A DNA stretch of 64,000 nt, taken from assembly GCF_045679555.1 (NCBI RefSeq), contig NC_092094.1, positions 32,978,655 through 33,042,654 of the forward strand. The letters are read 5' to 3'. The stretch is from Salvelinus alpinus (taxonomy: Eukaryota > Chordata > Actinopteri > Salmoniformes > Salmonidae). Positions 1 to 28,740 of the stretch are shown one piece after another. The stretch's first letter is position 1; each line of letters begins with the position of its first letter. The notes beneath the pieces are model-generated. The model was not told where the DNA came from and made no database searches. It worked only from the letters and a program-made list of their open reading frames with translations. The position numbers were made by a program, and so were the translations under genes.

Positions 1-199
1 TAACGTTGCGCAATAATTTGGGGTATGTAGCCTATTTGAGTCATTATGGAACTCAGACCGCACGTAGCAGGTTAACCCTGGAGCCTGGCGCACGGTTCAC
101 AATGACTGGACCGTTGTCATTACAGTTCAATTATTAGTAAGGATTATGGTTGATTTATCGGACTAGCCTATTGTTCAACCCCTATTGTACACTTTTTTC

Positions 200-436
200 A
201 CCTTCCAATATTTTATGGATTGAATTTGAATATGGCAACTTTCAGGATGAATCAAAGCACTGTATTTTTGATTCATTTCTATTGTATTATTGACTGCATG
301 TTTGTTTATTCCATGTGTAACTCTGTGTTGTTGTTTGTGTCGCACTGCTTTGCTTTATCTTGGCCAGGTCGCAGTTGTACATGAGAACTTGTTCTCAACT
401 AGCCTACCTGGTTAAATAAAGGTGAAAAATAAAATT
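200..436 (+). mobile_element. 3' end of an L2/CR1-type LINE (tail only)
   Basis: The segment ends in a stretch containing TTGGCCAGGTCGCAGTTGTA, then CCTGGTTAAATAAAGG and an A-rich tail. The same tail occurs reversed at 37729-37960 and 49785-50000, where it follows reverse-transcriptase coding sequence, so this is a severely 5'-truncated copy of that LINE family in plus orientation. The left boundary is approximate. Confidence 0.75.
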
Positions 437-1119
437 AAAAAAATAAAAATATTATATTTTGTGCATAAAGGCTCACCAAACCAGTTTATGTCATACATAC
501 CTTCCTAACCCTAATATTTGCCTAAATAATCTACCAGAATATTTTTTAACCAGTTGGTGCTGAAACTGTAACAAATATGCATATATTTAGATGGATTCCT
601 TCCATTGATCTCTAATACTCTGAAGCTTTTCTCTCAATGTATTCTAGTGAGTCTGTCGACCAAATTCGAATTAAAGGTACACCGTATTTAAAGGGATGGC
701 TTTAGATGAATGTACAGAAAACTCTATTGAATGAAAACTCGATGAGAAAGTCTGTTGGCCAGCAAGTGGGAGGATTTTATGAGTTCTATGAAATGTATTT
801 ATCAATTTACAAGGAAACCACGCCTGCAAAGCCCGTTACACGCCTGCATAAGGAAAGTCTGAATACCAACTACTGAGAAGTGCATAGGAAAGGCATACAT
901 TTCCTGAGCCTGAATCGACCCCTACGTCCATAGTACACCATTGTCTTGGTTCCGGACAACCATCCCAGTAGGAGTAGTAGAATGAAGTTATCCCAAGATA
1001 CTGATCTGAGGTCAGTGTTGCATTGCTTCCCTCAGTGGTAAAGGTTAGTATTTGAGGAGGGTAAACTGTTTCTGTGCCAGAGGGAGAACTCCACCCGCAG
1101 CATAGCAGCTTCTCTAGAG
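437..1119. other. Unique flank downstream of the 7TM gene
   Basis: No coding exon or repeat family was recognised here. It lies directly 3' of the minus-strand seven-transmembrane gene and probably includes its 3' UTR. No clear AATAAA signal was found on the minus strand. Confidence 0.4.
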
Positions 1120-15991
<14,872 letters not shown>

Positions 15992-17255
15992 AGTGAATGA
16001 GCCGCACAATTGCCACCTAGGCAAAGTTAACCAAAGCGCACCCGTCCTGTGTCTGAAAAAAATTAATCGTTATCCTTGAAGTCCACAGCACAAAAGATAT
16101 GATTCTTTCTATACATCTGAGTGGGTTATTAACAGGCGGCCCGCCCACGGCACCAAGACGCCTGCGCCTTGGACCTGTCTGTCACATGTCGATTTACCTT
16201 TGCGGCAAAAATCCCCACACTGGACAGGTGTAGGAATTTCCCTTCGGAAATGCCGTGCATGGCGGACAGTCGATGAGCCAGGTCTCATACTGGTTTGGAG
16301 AAGACCAGAGCGAGTTGGCTATAGATAACTCTATACATCCTATAATAATAACTGTATAGCCTATAAGTTATTTATTTGTTTGGCATAGGCTACATTATGC
16401 ATGCACCAGTTTTTAATGGGACACACAAGTTGCAAAGGAGAAACACTAAAATGCAGTAAAAACATTGTTTACTCTAAACACCGGGTTAACACGTTTCTCA
16501 GTGATAGTAGTTGCCCTACTTAGCCAAGCAGCACACTCCTGATAACACTTACATCTCAGGTTTTGCTCAACTGTTGCACAGAACGTGTGTGTGTGCTTGC
16601 TTGTTTATGTTTCATATACTCTCTATAAAGTGTGACATTGGTCACTGCCCATTGCAGAAACAAACACATGACATCCCTCACACTTCACCAGAATGTAATG
16701 GCATGCATGATGAGGAGGATTAACAAATTAATGATACCCTGTGAAGTTCAATTGGGCTGTCAGAAGATATGGTGCGCTGAGAAATACTAACCAAAGAGGG
16801 TCTATCTATCTGATCAGACGTCATTAGTTCGCGTTGCAATAACAGCGAACCCGTGTTGTAATCTGACATCTGCTGGCACACAATGTAACTGCAAATAATC
16901 CGTGTGAACAACAAGTAACATTTTTACCTCAAAACATTATGTGACACAAACGGGTAGTGATGGATCGGTCGAACCTGTACATGCAGAGTCGTTTTACTTA
17001 CGATCATGTCTGCTCAAGACAAAATGCATTAGTTTAATATTGCTGTTGTCCATCACCACGTTGGCCCAAATGCTAATAAAGTTGAGTCAAATCGATGACG
17101 TTGGGAGTTCCACGTTGGCCCGGACGTGGCAGCATCAGAGGACAGAAACGATTCTTGCTTGGGAGTCACAAACAGAAAGATTCAGACCAATTGTCTCAAG
17201 AACGACAAGAATTTAGAAAAGCTTTCTGTAATAATTTTAGACATTCACGCACAAC
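15992..17255. promoter_or_regulatory. Shared divergent promoter region, 7TM gene and arf5
   Basis: The start codons of the two genes lie 1264 bases apart and face away from each other. No exon, repeat family or obvious TATA box was recognised. Regulation of both genes from this interval is inferred from geometry only. Confidence 0.45.
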
Positions 17256-19576
<2,321 letters not shown>

Positions 19577-21591
19577 CACCGGACATCACACAAGAGAAAA
19601 GCAGAGAAGGAGAGGGAGAACCACAGAGATAGACTGACACCTTCAATCAAGACAAGTTTGTTCTTGAATAACTTGTGCCCCTAGAATGGACAGGACTTGT
19701 GGACAATGCAATCAATACATATAGGAACATCTTATTTACTACTATTTTTACTTCGCTTTCTTTTACCATTATCCCTTCAAATACTCTAATCTTCACTTTT
19801 TCCCAACCTCATATTTTGCAGCAGATAAACTGATGCTTTCAGTTGCATGTTTAGCAAATGGCTGCTCTGAGACACCTCTGTAAAGTGTTCTGCTGGGTTG
19901 ACGTTACCCCCAACCACTGATCCTGGGTCAGACCTTTTTAAATCTGCCTATGGTTAAGTATCAGGATTGGGGGTGTTGTAATCTGATCCTAGATCTGTGG
20001 TTAAGGGAAACTTCTACTGCAAACTGTTCAGCTACACTAGACCTCATGGACAGTTTCACTGAAACAACCCTGGCCCTTTACCTCTCACCCCTGTGACTTC
20101 ACTCCCATGAGATTTCACCTATGTAAGGGACCGAAGCTTCTAGAATGAGATGAAGAATAAAATGACAATGATGTCATAAATCTCCAGATGTTTGAGGAAG
20201 TCTTTCTGCACTGGGAGCCAAATGGAACTCCTCCCAGTGAATGGAACACAATGGAACCACTGGAAACAGTTTGCTCCTGGTACTACCAGTTTTCGCCATC
20301 TTTTTGTAGGGTTGCTTTGCTCTGGGCTCGCCACATAGAAAAGAGATGCTTGACTAATGTATTTTTATTTTTTAAATGGGCCACAATTATGCAATAACCC
20401 ATTTCCTTATGTGCTACGATGTAAGCTGTGGGAAGCTGAAATTAGTAGGTAGAAGTTGCCACTATACATTGAAACAGGTGTTTGATACTTTTCCATCCCC
20501 CTAATGATTCAGGTTAGGATGGTTAATCTGATCCAGGATCTGTGATTAGTACAACTTCTACTGCAAATGAGCTGAAACCACTTAAAAATGTGTCAAGTCT
20601 AGTGAGAATGTGCACCTCCTAACCCAGACTGTGGCCCTGTTCAAATACTTAGGTGCTTTCTTTCCTCTCGGCCATCTTTGAGGTTATTACATATCTGAAG
20701 TATTGGCTTTAAATAATGGTGTCAATGAAGGAAGGAAAGGGAAGAAGGCTGAAGGATGTGTTTTCTAACCTTTGGAACCGGGCCAATATCAGTGTTGTAT
20801 AGTTCAGTGGCATGCTTTGGCTTAGCAGTGCTTGCTTGTGGCTGGGCACACTCTTCTGATATTTGATGGCTGTTGTTGTTGTGCTTAATCTGACCCTCCC
20901 CCACACACCCCTGCTGTATCTCCCTTAGCTGTGCATACATTCCAACTGACGGATGCTTTTTGAAACTGCATAAAGCTGCCACAACTTTTGAATGATGTGA
21001 TAACTAATTATGTTTTTCAAAACATGTATAAATAAATTCACCTGTTAAATTGTCTTTTTCTGAGGATTTAACTTTAAATTGACAGAGCTTGTCTTTTTTC
21101 ATGTGTTTTGAATGTGATGATATGGATATTTCAGTTTGTGTATGTAATTCTCTTTGAAGATTGCGTTTAGGAATGTGTAATGTACACATGCTCCATGTTC
21201 GGCAGCCCAAAGCTTTAGGTCTCTCCGGCTGAAGTGAATCAGCTCCTCCCTTCTGGCATAGTTCCAAAGCCAACACTAGAGAAACCTGAAGGGTGACTGT
21301 GCACATTGCCACTCAGCCAGGGTGTAGGTGAATCTGGAATTAGATGAAACAAGGATGAAATGGATTTTCTTGGTTAAATATTTAGTATTTTGTGCAGTGT
21401 CACTTCAGGTTATTTCTGTTGGGGGAAGTTGGGTACATTGTGTTTGTGTGGGAGCAGTCAGTATCGATATGAAATGTGACTGTGAGAATGCTATATTTGT
21501 CTTTCAGTTCAAGGACAGATACATCATTTGTTAAAGTGGATTAGTCAAATGCTACAGTAATCCAGTGTTCACAAGTTTCCTTTTATTTGTG
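19577..21591 (+). other. arf5 3' UTR and downstream flank
   Basis: No coding exon was found. AATAAA-type signals occur near 20155 (AAGAATAAAATG) and 21030 (AAATAAATTC), so the 3' UTR probably ends at one of these. Two related stretches containing AATCTGATCC and CTTCTACTGCAAA occur near 19980 and 20525, an undefined local repeat. Confidence 0.5.
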
Positions 21592-22345
21592 TGTTACGTA
21601 CGCATCTAGGAAGAGGGAACGCAACACCCTGCTACAACTCAACTCCCCGTGGAGTGAAAGAGGTATGGGATTGTAGGTGCGAGTAAAGATGACAAATGCA
21701 GAGAATTTACCATTTACAGGGAATTTATTCCTTCACACGGTAACTTTGGGGGAAAGGGGCTGAACGGAACCAAAGTAAGTAAATGTCAAAGCCCCCTCTC
21801 CTACCTTACCTGCCTACCCAGTACTTACCTATCTTAGCACCACCTGGTACGCTAACCAAAATACAGGGGGTGGTCCGCCCAGGTCTTACCTAGTGTGTAT
21901 AGACAGTAAATACTACGGGTTATGTATGTCCACAGGCCTCTTGCCTAAGCACTCCCTAGGTGCCTTCCCCCTGGGAACAAATTAAACAGAATATTACAAA
22001 CAATTTCACCCAAAAAAACTCTGAGAACCAACACAGGACATCAAATAAGCTCTATCTGACTGAGCAACAAACTAACACAGAACATATCCATCAGCTCTCT
22101 CAGCAACAACTTACGTAGTAAATCTCTTTCTGAGAAAGAACCAACATATGATATAGCCCTCAGTTCTATCTCTTACAAAGGAACACTGGCTTTTATAGCT
22201 GGAGAAGGAGTCTGTAATGGGGTCAGCGGGGTCAGCTCCAATTAGCAATGGCCGACCATTCAGCTGCTTGGGGGACTTTCAGGAAGCCATCCTGAAACAC
22301 ACACATACCAAAAAAAACACCACACAGAAACTGGGGAACGTAACA
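21592..22345 (-). mobile_element. Solo LTR of an LTR retrotransposon (fossil)
   Basis: A 754-base unit starting TGTTACGTA and ending ACGTAACA, flanked by a 5-base target duplication TTGTG (21587-21591 and 22346-22350). A TATAAAA-like box (reverse of TTTTATAGC near 22193) and an AATAAA-type signal suggest minus orientation. No internal coding region is present. The family was not identified. The perfect target duplication suggests moderate age. Confidence 0.8.
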
Positions 22346-22599
22346 TTGTGTAACTGCAAATACATACTTTTTGAATAGGCCATGTTACTCATTACTTCAA
22401 AAGCATCAACAAAAAAACAATGCATCAGGATTAATTTCTAATATACAGGAAGAAATACTTAAAATGATCATCCTCACAACAACATAATATTTAACAGTTG
22501 GTTGTTGCAGTTTATTGTAATTGACACACTGATCACATGATAATTAATATGGGGTTACGGCACGCATTCAATTTAGGGTATGGCCATAGGAACTGACTT

Positions 22600-22684
22600 C
22601 CCACTGGGCACACACTGGTTGAATCAACGTTGTTTCCACGTAATTTCAATGAAATTACATTGAATTGAGGTCTGTGCCCAGTAG
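22600..22684. mobile_element. Short foldback MITE, CCCACTGGGCACA family, copy B
   Basis: Starts CCCACTGGGCACACACTGGT and ends CTGTGCCCAGTAGG. Same family as 14774-14881 in opposite orientation. About 85 bases. Confidence 0.8.
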
Positions 22685-23515
22685 GTCTATTTAATTTTAG
22701 GACGTTTATAAGTGTTGTTTTCCACAGATAATAAAGCGTGGAACAAAAAGTTAATTTGAAATGTAAAGTTGCTGATGTGAAAGTTACAGTATATAAAGAC
22801 AGGATTTGATGTCAGGAGCTTTGTATTGTATTGCCTTCTAAAAAGAACAGGTACTTATTCTGAGAACCATGTTTCTTAGAGCTTGGTGATAGCGTGGTTG
22901 TCCTATGGTTTGCATACCTTCCCACAACTTTCTGGTTATGGTGCAGAATAGTTGCTTTGCTTTGGAACATTCTCAGCACATTTAAGGAACTTGACAAAAT
23001 AACGTTACATTTTGGTAATGATCTCCAACTGATTTGACATTGGGAATGTTCTCAATAGTTCAGAGAACGTTAAGAAACAACGGTCTCCTGTGGGAATTTC
23101 AGTTCTTCATCATAACGTTTCCTACAGGTTTCGTCATGGTTCTATTTTAGAAAACAGTTGATGTCCTTGCCCGCGCGTAAATATAATTAGCATAATATAA
23201 GATACATATTTTTGCATGGGCTGCGTCTTCCGCATCTGCGGTGGAAGAGTTACAGGGGTTTTTGTTAGACCAGGAGACATCCTGAAAATAGGTCTTCTCA
23301 CGAACACGTCTGTAGCGTCCGAACCATTTGGGGTTTGCTCTATGACCCCCACAAGCCTCACAAGACTCCCTGCAACCTAAAAATAAATGTTCCCAGAACA
23401 GGCCAAATCTTCACTTCCGTTCTCAGAACGTAACTTATGGCTACGTTCCCAGATCCAATGGGAAACCCAAAACGTACTTTCCCACAACTTCCAACGAACC
23501 AAATGTGCTAGCTGG
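22685..23515. other. Non-coding interval with a possible old repeat
   Basis: No exon was recognised. Motifs such as CCCACAACTTTC, GGAACATTCTCAG, CGTTCTCAGAACG and CCCACAACTTCC recur between about 22920 and 23510, suggesting a decayed GTTCTC/GAGAAC-rich repeat, but its borders could not be set. Confidence 0.35.
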
Positions 23516-24890
23516 GTAGAAACCTAGAAACCAAATAAACTCTATCTGAGTAAAGGAGAGGCAGCAGAGAAACGAAACTTAGACAGACTTTGCTGGAAAC
23601 AAAACTGAAGGGAACGAAGAAACGTTGTGTGGCAAAGAGCCACTGTGCTCAGCCCGATCACACCCACACGCCCACACACACAATGCAGGCTGAGGGTGTT
23701 AGCTGCTTTCCTGTGGCTCTCAGAATTGCAATGACAGATGAGGAGGAGGGGAGGGTTTTTTCAAGGTATAAAAGGAGGTTACAATGTTTGATCTGTCCTT
23801 TGTATCCTGCGGAGCCCTCCGCTTAAGGATTTGGGTGAGTTTCCTTTCCATCGAGATCTAAGAGCTTGTATAGAGAGTGATTTGTTTTATGTGCTTTGCC
23901 ATTCCGTTTGTATACATTTCAATATCATCAAACCCAAATATTGTGTTTGTTTTGTTGTACTTTTACAGTTACAAGAATAGGTTACTGTTTTTTCTTTAGA
24001 GTCAAATGTCTATAGTACAAGATAACTTTGACAAGACTATAATACATGGTAAGAGCATTTGTTAAACATCAATGCTGTACCAGGGGGATGTATCACTGTC
24101 GCCTGCGTCACTCACATCTATGTGCATCCTTCCTTTTGTTGCAGGACTGGTGACCCTCTGTCAGGTCACTATGGAGTTCCCACTCTGTTTGCTTGCTGTG
24201 TATTTTCTTGTAAGTATCTCACATTGACAGCATGCATGTGTCGGTGATGAATAACCCTTTATGGACAATAAAGATGTATAGAATTTTTAAATGAAACTCT
24301 AAACATACTACATTGTAGGGTCAGAGTTGTCTTGTGGACTGACTGTGACTAAACCAAGTCTTGTCCCACAGTGAAGAGGAGGAGAGGAGGAGAGGAGGAG
24401 GAGGACAGGAGATGAAAAGCCTGCTCCCAAGGGCAGGTCACTGGGTCCCTGGCCATGTCCTGGTAGGGGGTGTTGGGAGTCTGTCCCCTAGCAGGTACTG
24501 ACCCTCAGCATGACCTCGCAGGACCTGGTCAGTCGGGCCTGGTGAGCAGAGCCAGGAGCTGCAGATCAGCTGATCCGCAGCGACCTTGACGCACCGACGA
24601 ACCCAAGCACCAGACACCTGAAGACACCTGAGACGACTAGATGAAGCTCATCCGAAGCACAAAGCTTATATTACTTACCTGAATACTTAAACGAAATGTA
24701 CCCTAGAATGCCGCCAGATGAAGAACCATTCTTTTCTTTTTTTGGTTGGCTTCTGGTTGTCTGCGTTGCTTGGTTTCGGCGGCTCATGGGGGGCCTGCTG
24801 AAGAAAACGCATTCCCAAATACACTGCAATGCTGAACGCATAATTTCCATGAAAATGTAAAAATGTTAAATAAAAATAGAAAAAAACATT
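23516..24890 (+). other. Transcription-unit-like segment, duplicate copy 1 (unrecognised)
   Basis: A TATA box (GGTATAAAAGGAGG, 23766-23779) is followed by a candidate first exon ending at a donor in ATTTGGGTGAGT (about 23833), an exon from the acceptor TTGTTGCAG (ends 24144) to the donor CTTGTAAGT (24211), and a polypurine-rich third exon after CCCACAG (ends 24371). An AATAAAA signal lies near 24880. The second exon could start MEFPLCLLAVYFL, signal-peptide-like, but with these splice sites the third exon continues directly into a stop. No conserved protein emerges from comparison with copy 2. It may be a non-coding RNA or a small secreted peptide gene with a structure I could not resolve. 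Confidence 0.45.
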
Positions 24891-25298
24891 GCAACATGAA
24901 CAAACTTACCTGTGCCGTTTGTTCTGTAGTTGTCATTTTGGGTATTTATACACTCTGATATTGAGGCCACATTGCAGAGAACAGCTGCAAAGTTTTAACA
25001 TCGCAAATAATACTTACAGTTAGTAGTGTAGTGCAAGTAAATAATATCCAAGCCACTTGACACATCTTTAAACTCATACATACTGACAATTTAATATCAG
25101 TCTCAGTGCATTATTTTATTTAACTTTTTTCTAATTAGCTTTATGTAGGCCTAGATTCGCATGTCGTTTAGCCTCCTCTGTTTGTTAGGTAAATACAGTA
25201 CTTCCTTGAACAGGACGGCCCTCTCCAGACGCGCATGCACGCACACATGCCCAAGCGCACACACGTCATAGTTTGGTTTTGTTGTGTTGTCTTTGTTC

Positions 25299-28140
25299 AG
25301 TACATAGTAACCAAAGAAGATCCACTCTATCTGAGAAAAGCAGAGGCAATGCAGAATTTAAACTAAACAATGGACTTTGATGGAAATGAAAGTAAAGCTT
25401 GCAGACACAATGCAGGCTGCTGCGTGTGTGAGGTGCTGTCAGACAGGGCTAGACAGTTCAGAGTATAGGATGAGGGCAATGGAGGCTCCTCAGAGGAGGA
25501 AGGGGAGGACCTTCCTCAGTGAATTTCATTTTTTTTTTTAAGTAAAACATTAAAAAAGTTATCCTTTTTAGATTAAGCTATACTAAATATATTCACGTAA
25601 CCAAATAATTTATTAAAACTATACTTTGCAAAAAAGGTCTACAGTAGCCTCAACAGCACTCTGTAGGGTAGCACCATGGTGTAGCCGGAGTACAGCTAGC
25701 TTCCGTCCTCCTCTGGGTATATTGACTTCAATACAAAACCTAGCAGGCTCATGGTTCTCACCCACTGCCAGTAATTATGACAACTTCCGGAGGAGCATGA
25801 ACTGACATGTTGCCCACCAAATCAAAGGATCGGAGAATGAATACAGTACTGAAAGCATAAGCTACAGCTAGAAAGCACTGCAGTGCATAAAATGTGGTGA
25901 GTAGTTGACTCAAAGAGAGAGAAAGGCAATAGTTGAACCGTAAAAATAAAAAAAATCATCCAAAATGAAGGAGAAGCAAGAGAGAAGTAGACAGAGATTT
26001 CATTTTTTTTGTTCACTTTCAGTTTCATTTACTTAGCTAGCAAATGCAGCTAGCTAGTTTAGCCTAATGAAACACCCTGCTCAAACAGAGGGATGCTATC
26101 TTAGCTAGCTGGCTATGACTATCCAACGCAACACAGGAACTCTTCAAAGGTCAAGGTAAGCTTTTAGTTTTACTAATTTATTGCCTCCGGGGCCGCCGGT
26201 GTAACTGCTTACTGACTGTACACTGTAAAGTTACTGCATTATTGTAGCGAGTTCACTAACGTGCTAGTTCTATTAGCTATTCTGACTATGACGTTACTTT
26301 AGCTAATATGGTGACAACTATGTAGGCTGTATGTTGTGATTTGGCTTGGAAAGGTTTTTTCGCCTGGTCACATACAGTACATGCTGATATGTTGTGCACT
26401 GAAGTCCACAAGCGAAGGTGAGAGGAGGAGAGCACATAGATGCGAGAAGGAAAACAACGTGGCTGCTATGAAAGTGATCTATGTTTTTATGCATGATCAG
26501 GTGTGTATTCATTCCACCAATTCTGTTGAAAAACGTTTCTTAAACGGCAGCAAACGGAACAAAACGGAGATAAACCTACCTGAATTTGTCCAATAGAAAC
26601 TCTCATTTGCAACTGTTGGACTAAAGTTTACACCCTATATCAGCTAGATGCAGGCGGTTTTGAATGTCACTGTCTGTCCATGTGTCACTGTCTGTCACAT
26701 CAAATTTGTCTCTTGACCTGTGTGCACCTACAGTATGTTGTAACTTTCATTCATAGGCTAGATTGTAGCCTAGCCTCATGATGTGTATAGGGAACATTTG
26801 AGTATCATGTAGTAGCCTAAACCTATCGCTGTTACATTGAACTGGGTGAATGGAATATGAATGACAGTCATCCAATATGATGTAATAGAAATAAGGCCAT
26901 GCTCATAAAAAAATTATCATCCTCCCTCATCTTAAATGGCACCAACCGGCACTGGACGAGGATGGGGAAGGGTTTAAGGTTTCAAGGAAGATGCAGCGAT
27001 TCATCTGTGGATGAAGGATTAAGGGGTGAGTTTGATCTCTATCACGAACTTACTATAAACATTGACCTGTTTTATTTGACCGGATTCATATTTTATTAGG
27101 TTTTCATTCCTTTCAATAAAATTCTTCCTTTCACTTTTTAAAGTAAAGTTTATATGACAAACAGGATTGTTTTGGGGGTTTTAAATACATTTACTGAATA
27201 GAATAAGAGAGGTACAAGTAGAAATCTAAGGTGTTGTATAATGTCATTATCATATGAAAACTTTTTGTTATTTTGTTAAATCAGAGAATATCAGATCAAT
27301 TGAGAAAATATTAATAATAATTAAATGAATAGCTTTTGAATTATTGATAAACTAAATCATATATTCAATTCAGAATCAGAATTAGAGACTGTGTAATTAT
27401 TGACTGTGTCACATCTAAGTCTGTCCTGCATTGTGTTTCAGGACTGGTGACCTTAATCCTTTCACAGGTCACCCATGGAGTCCCATTCTGTCTGCTTGCT
27501 ATGAATCATGTCTGTAAAACACTATACTACTATTCAGAGATTGGCAGAAAAATAACTTGACAAAATGAGGAGAGGAGGAGGAGAGGAGGAACAATCCCGC
27601 TACCAAGGGCAGGGTCACGCAGCCCCCTCGACCATCCCGTCATGAGGACACGACACATCGGGTGCGGCCTGCACTAGGGAGTAACGCAACGTCCACCCAC
27701 ATATATACATATGACAGCGAGTGGAATGATAGGTCCACGTGTCATGTGGTGACGCCCCCCCCCCCCCTGCTCCCGAGAGTGGGGGTCACCCAGTGTGTTC
27801 TGTCAATCTCTCCACGCCTATGTGTGTGTGAGTGGTGACCCAGCCTGCGGACCCAAATGCGGTGTGCTGATGCGTTTTGCTCCTGTGCCAGGCCAGCGGG
27901 GGGGGGTTGTTGTGTGCAGTAACTTCAAAACAACGACCCAAAGCACCAGACTACAGAAGTAATCGAAACCACAAAAGCCACATCCCATCCACATCCCTTT
28001 TTCACTTTGGTCGGCTTCTGGTGGTCTGCGTTACTTGGTTTGGCGGCTCGAGGTAAAAACGCAATCCCATATTAATTCCACAAACAAGGCTGTACGCATA
28101 ATTTCCTGACAAAACCCATAAAACTGTAAAACTAAAGACT
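25299..28140 (+). pseudogene. Duplicate copy 2 of the 23.5-24.9 kb segment, decayed
   Basis: Collinear similarity to copy 1 in four blocks: 25299-25450 (CTCTATCTGAG, ACACAATGCAGGCTGCTG), 26958-27030 (TTTCAAGG, GGTGAGTTTGATC), 27440-27600 (CAGGACTGGTGACC, GTTTGCTTGCT-like, AGGAGAGGAGGAGG, CCAAGGGCAGG) and 27937-28130 (GGCTTCTGGTGGTCTGCGTT, ACGCATAATTTCC). The TATA box of copy 1 is missing, the signal-peptide-like frame is interrupted by a stop (MESHSVCLL then TGA), and about 1.5 kb is inserted upstream. Confidence 0.55.
25467..26957. mobile_element. Insertion in duplicate copy 2, possibly hAT-like
   Basis: It starts near GAGGCTCCTCAGAGGAGGAA and ends near GGCACCAACCGGCACTG. It is absent from copy 1, which continues directly across this point. 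Flanking 8-mers GGGCAATG and CGGCACTG match at 6 of 8 positions, a possible hAT-size target duplication. No transposase was recognised and terminal repeats are not clear. Confidence 0.45.
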
Positions 28141-28740
28141 GTAAAGACATGCAACTTCAAGTGTTCTACACTGCTAGCCAGCACCTTTCCTAAACAGGTG
28201 GGCGTTTCTTTCGCATCAAGACATGCAACTTTAACATGTTTTGTCCCAGTGGTCTGATGTTTTTATCTGTTGTTTATTTCATTGTCTTTCCTTTGACCAA
28301 GAGGTAATACGTTTGAATTCTCTATTGATGTATGGTTAGGTTGGCCAAATGAGTCTTTCACACTTCAGATATAGTAGTTCAGTTCAATTCATTTTCATAG
28401 TTTTCGCAACAGTAGGCCTAGCGACAACAGGGACACAGGGTTAGATGCCTAACCCTAACCTTAAATTAAGACAAAAAGTAATTTTTTGTTTTTCTAAATT
28501 TTTACAATATAGCAGAGAGAAAGAGGAAAAGCGAGAGCTTTTACTCCGGCCAAATTCTGTCCATGAAAATCAGTCCATGAAGAGCGGAATATTTGTTTGG
28601 AGGTTAATGAGAGTGTCGAATTTGCTAATTTGCTACGTAAGGCGTATTTGATCTAATAGAAGTTGTTACGGTTGTTACGAATGCACTGATATAAGAGGAT
28701 GTGTGAAATTTCGGCAAATTAAAAAAAAAAAACTGCTTTA
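28141..28740. other. Interval without recognised features
   Basis: Non-coding sequence between the duplicated segment and the first of four Tc1-like elements. No exon or named repeat family was seen. Confidence 0.4.

Noticed and set aside
19905-20590. Transposon in the arf5 3' flank
   Set aside because: Two weakly similar stretches exist, but no ends, inverted repeats or family match could be seen.
24168-24211. Signal-peptide exon MEFPLCLLAVYFL as a definite secreted peptide gene
   Set aside because: The next exon at the best acceptor begins with a stop and copy 2 does not preserve a frame, so a coding claim is not supported.
27750-27910. Poly-C and poly-G runs as a regulatory quadruplex
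   Set aside because: Single homopolymer runs without the four-tract pattern; only simple sequence can be claimed.
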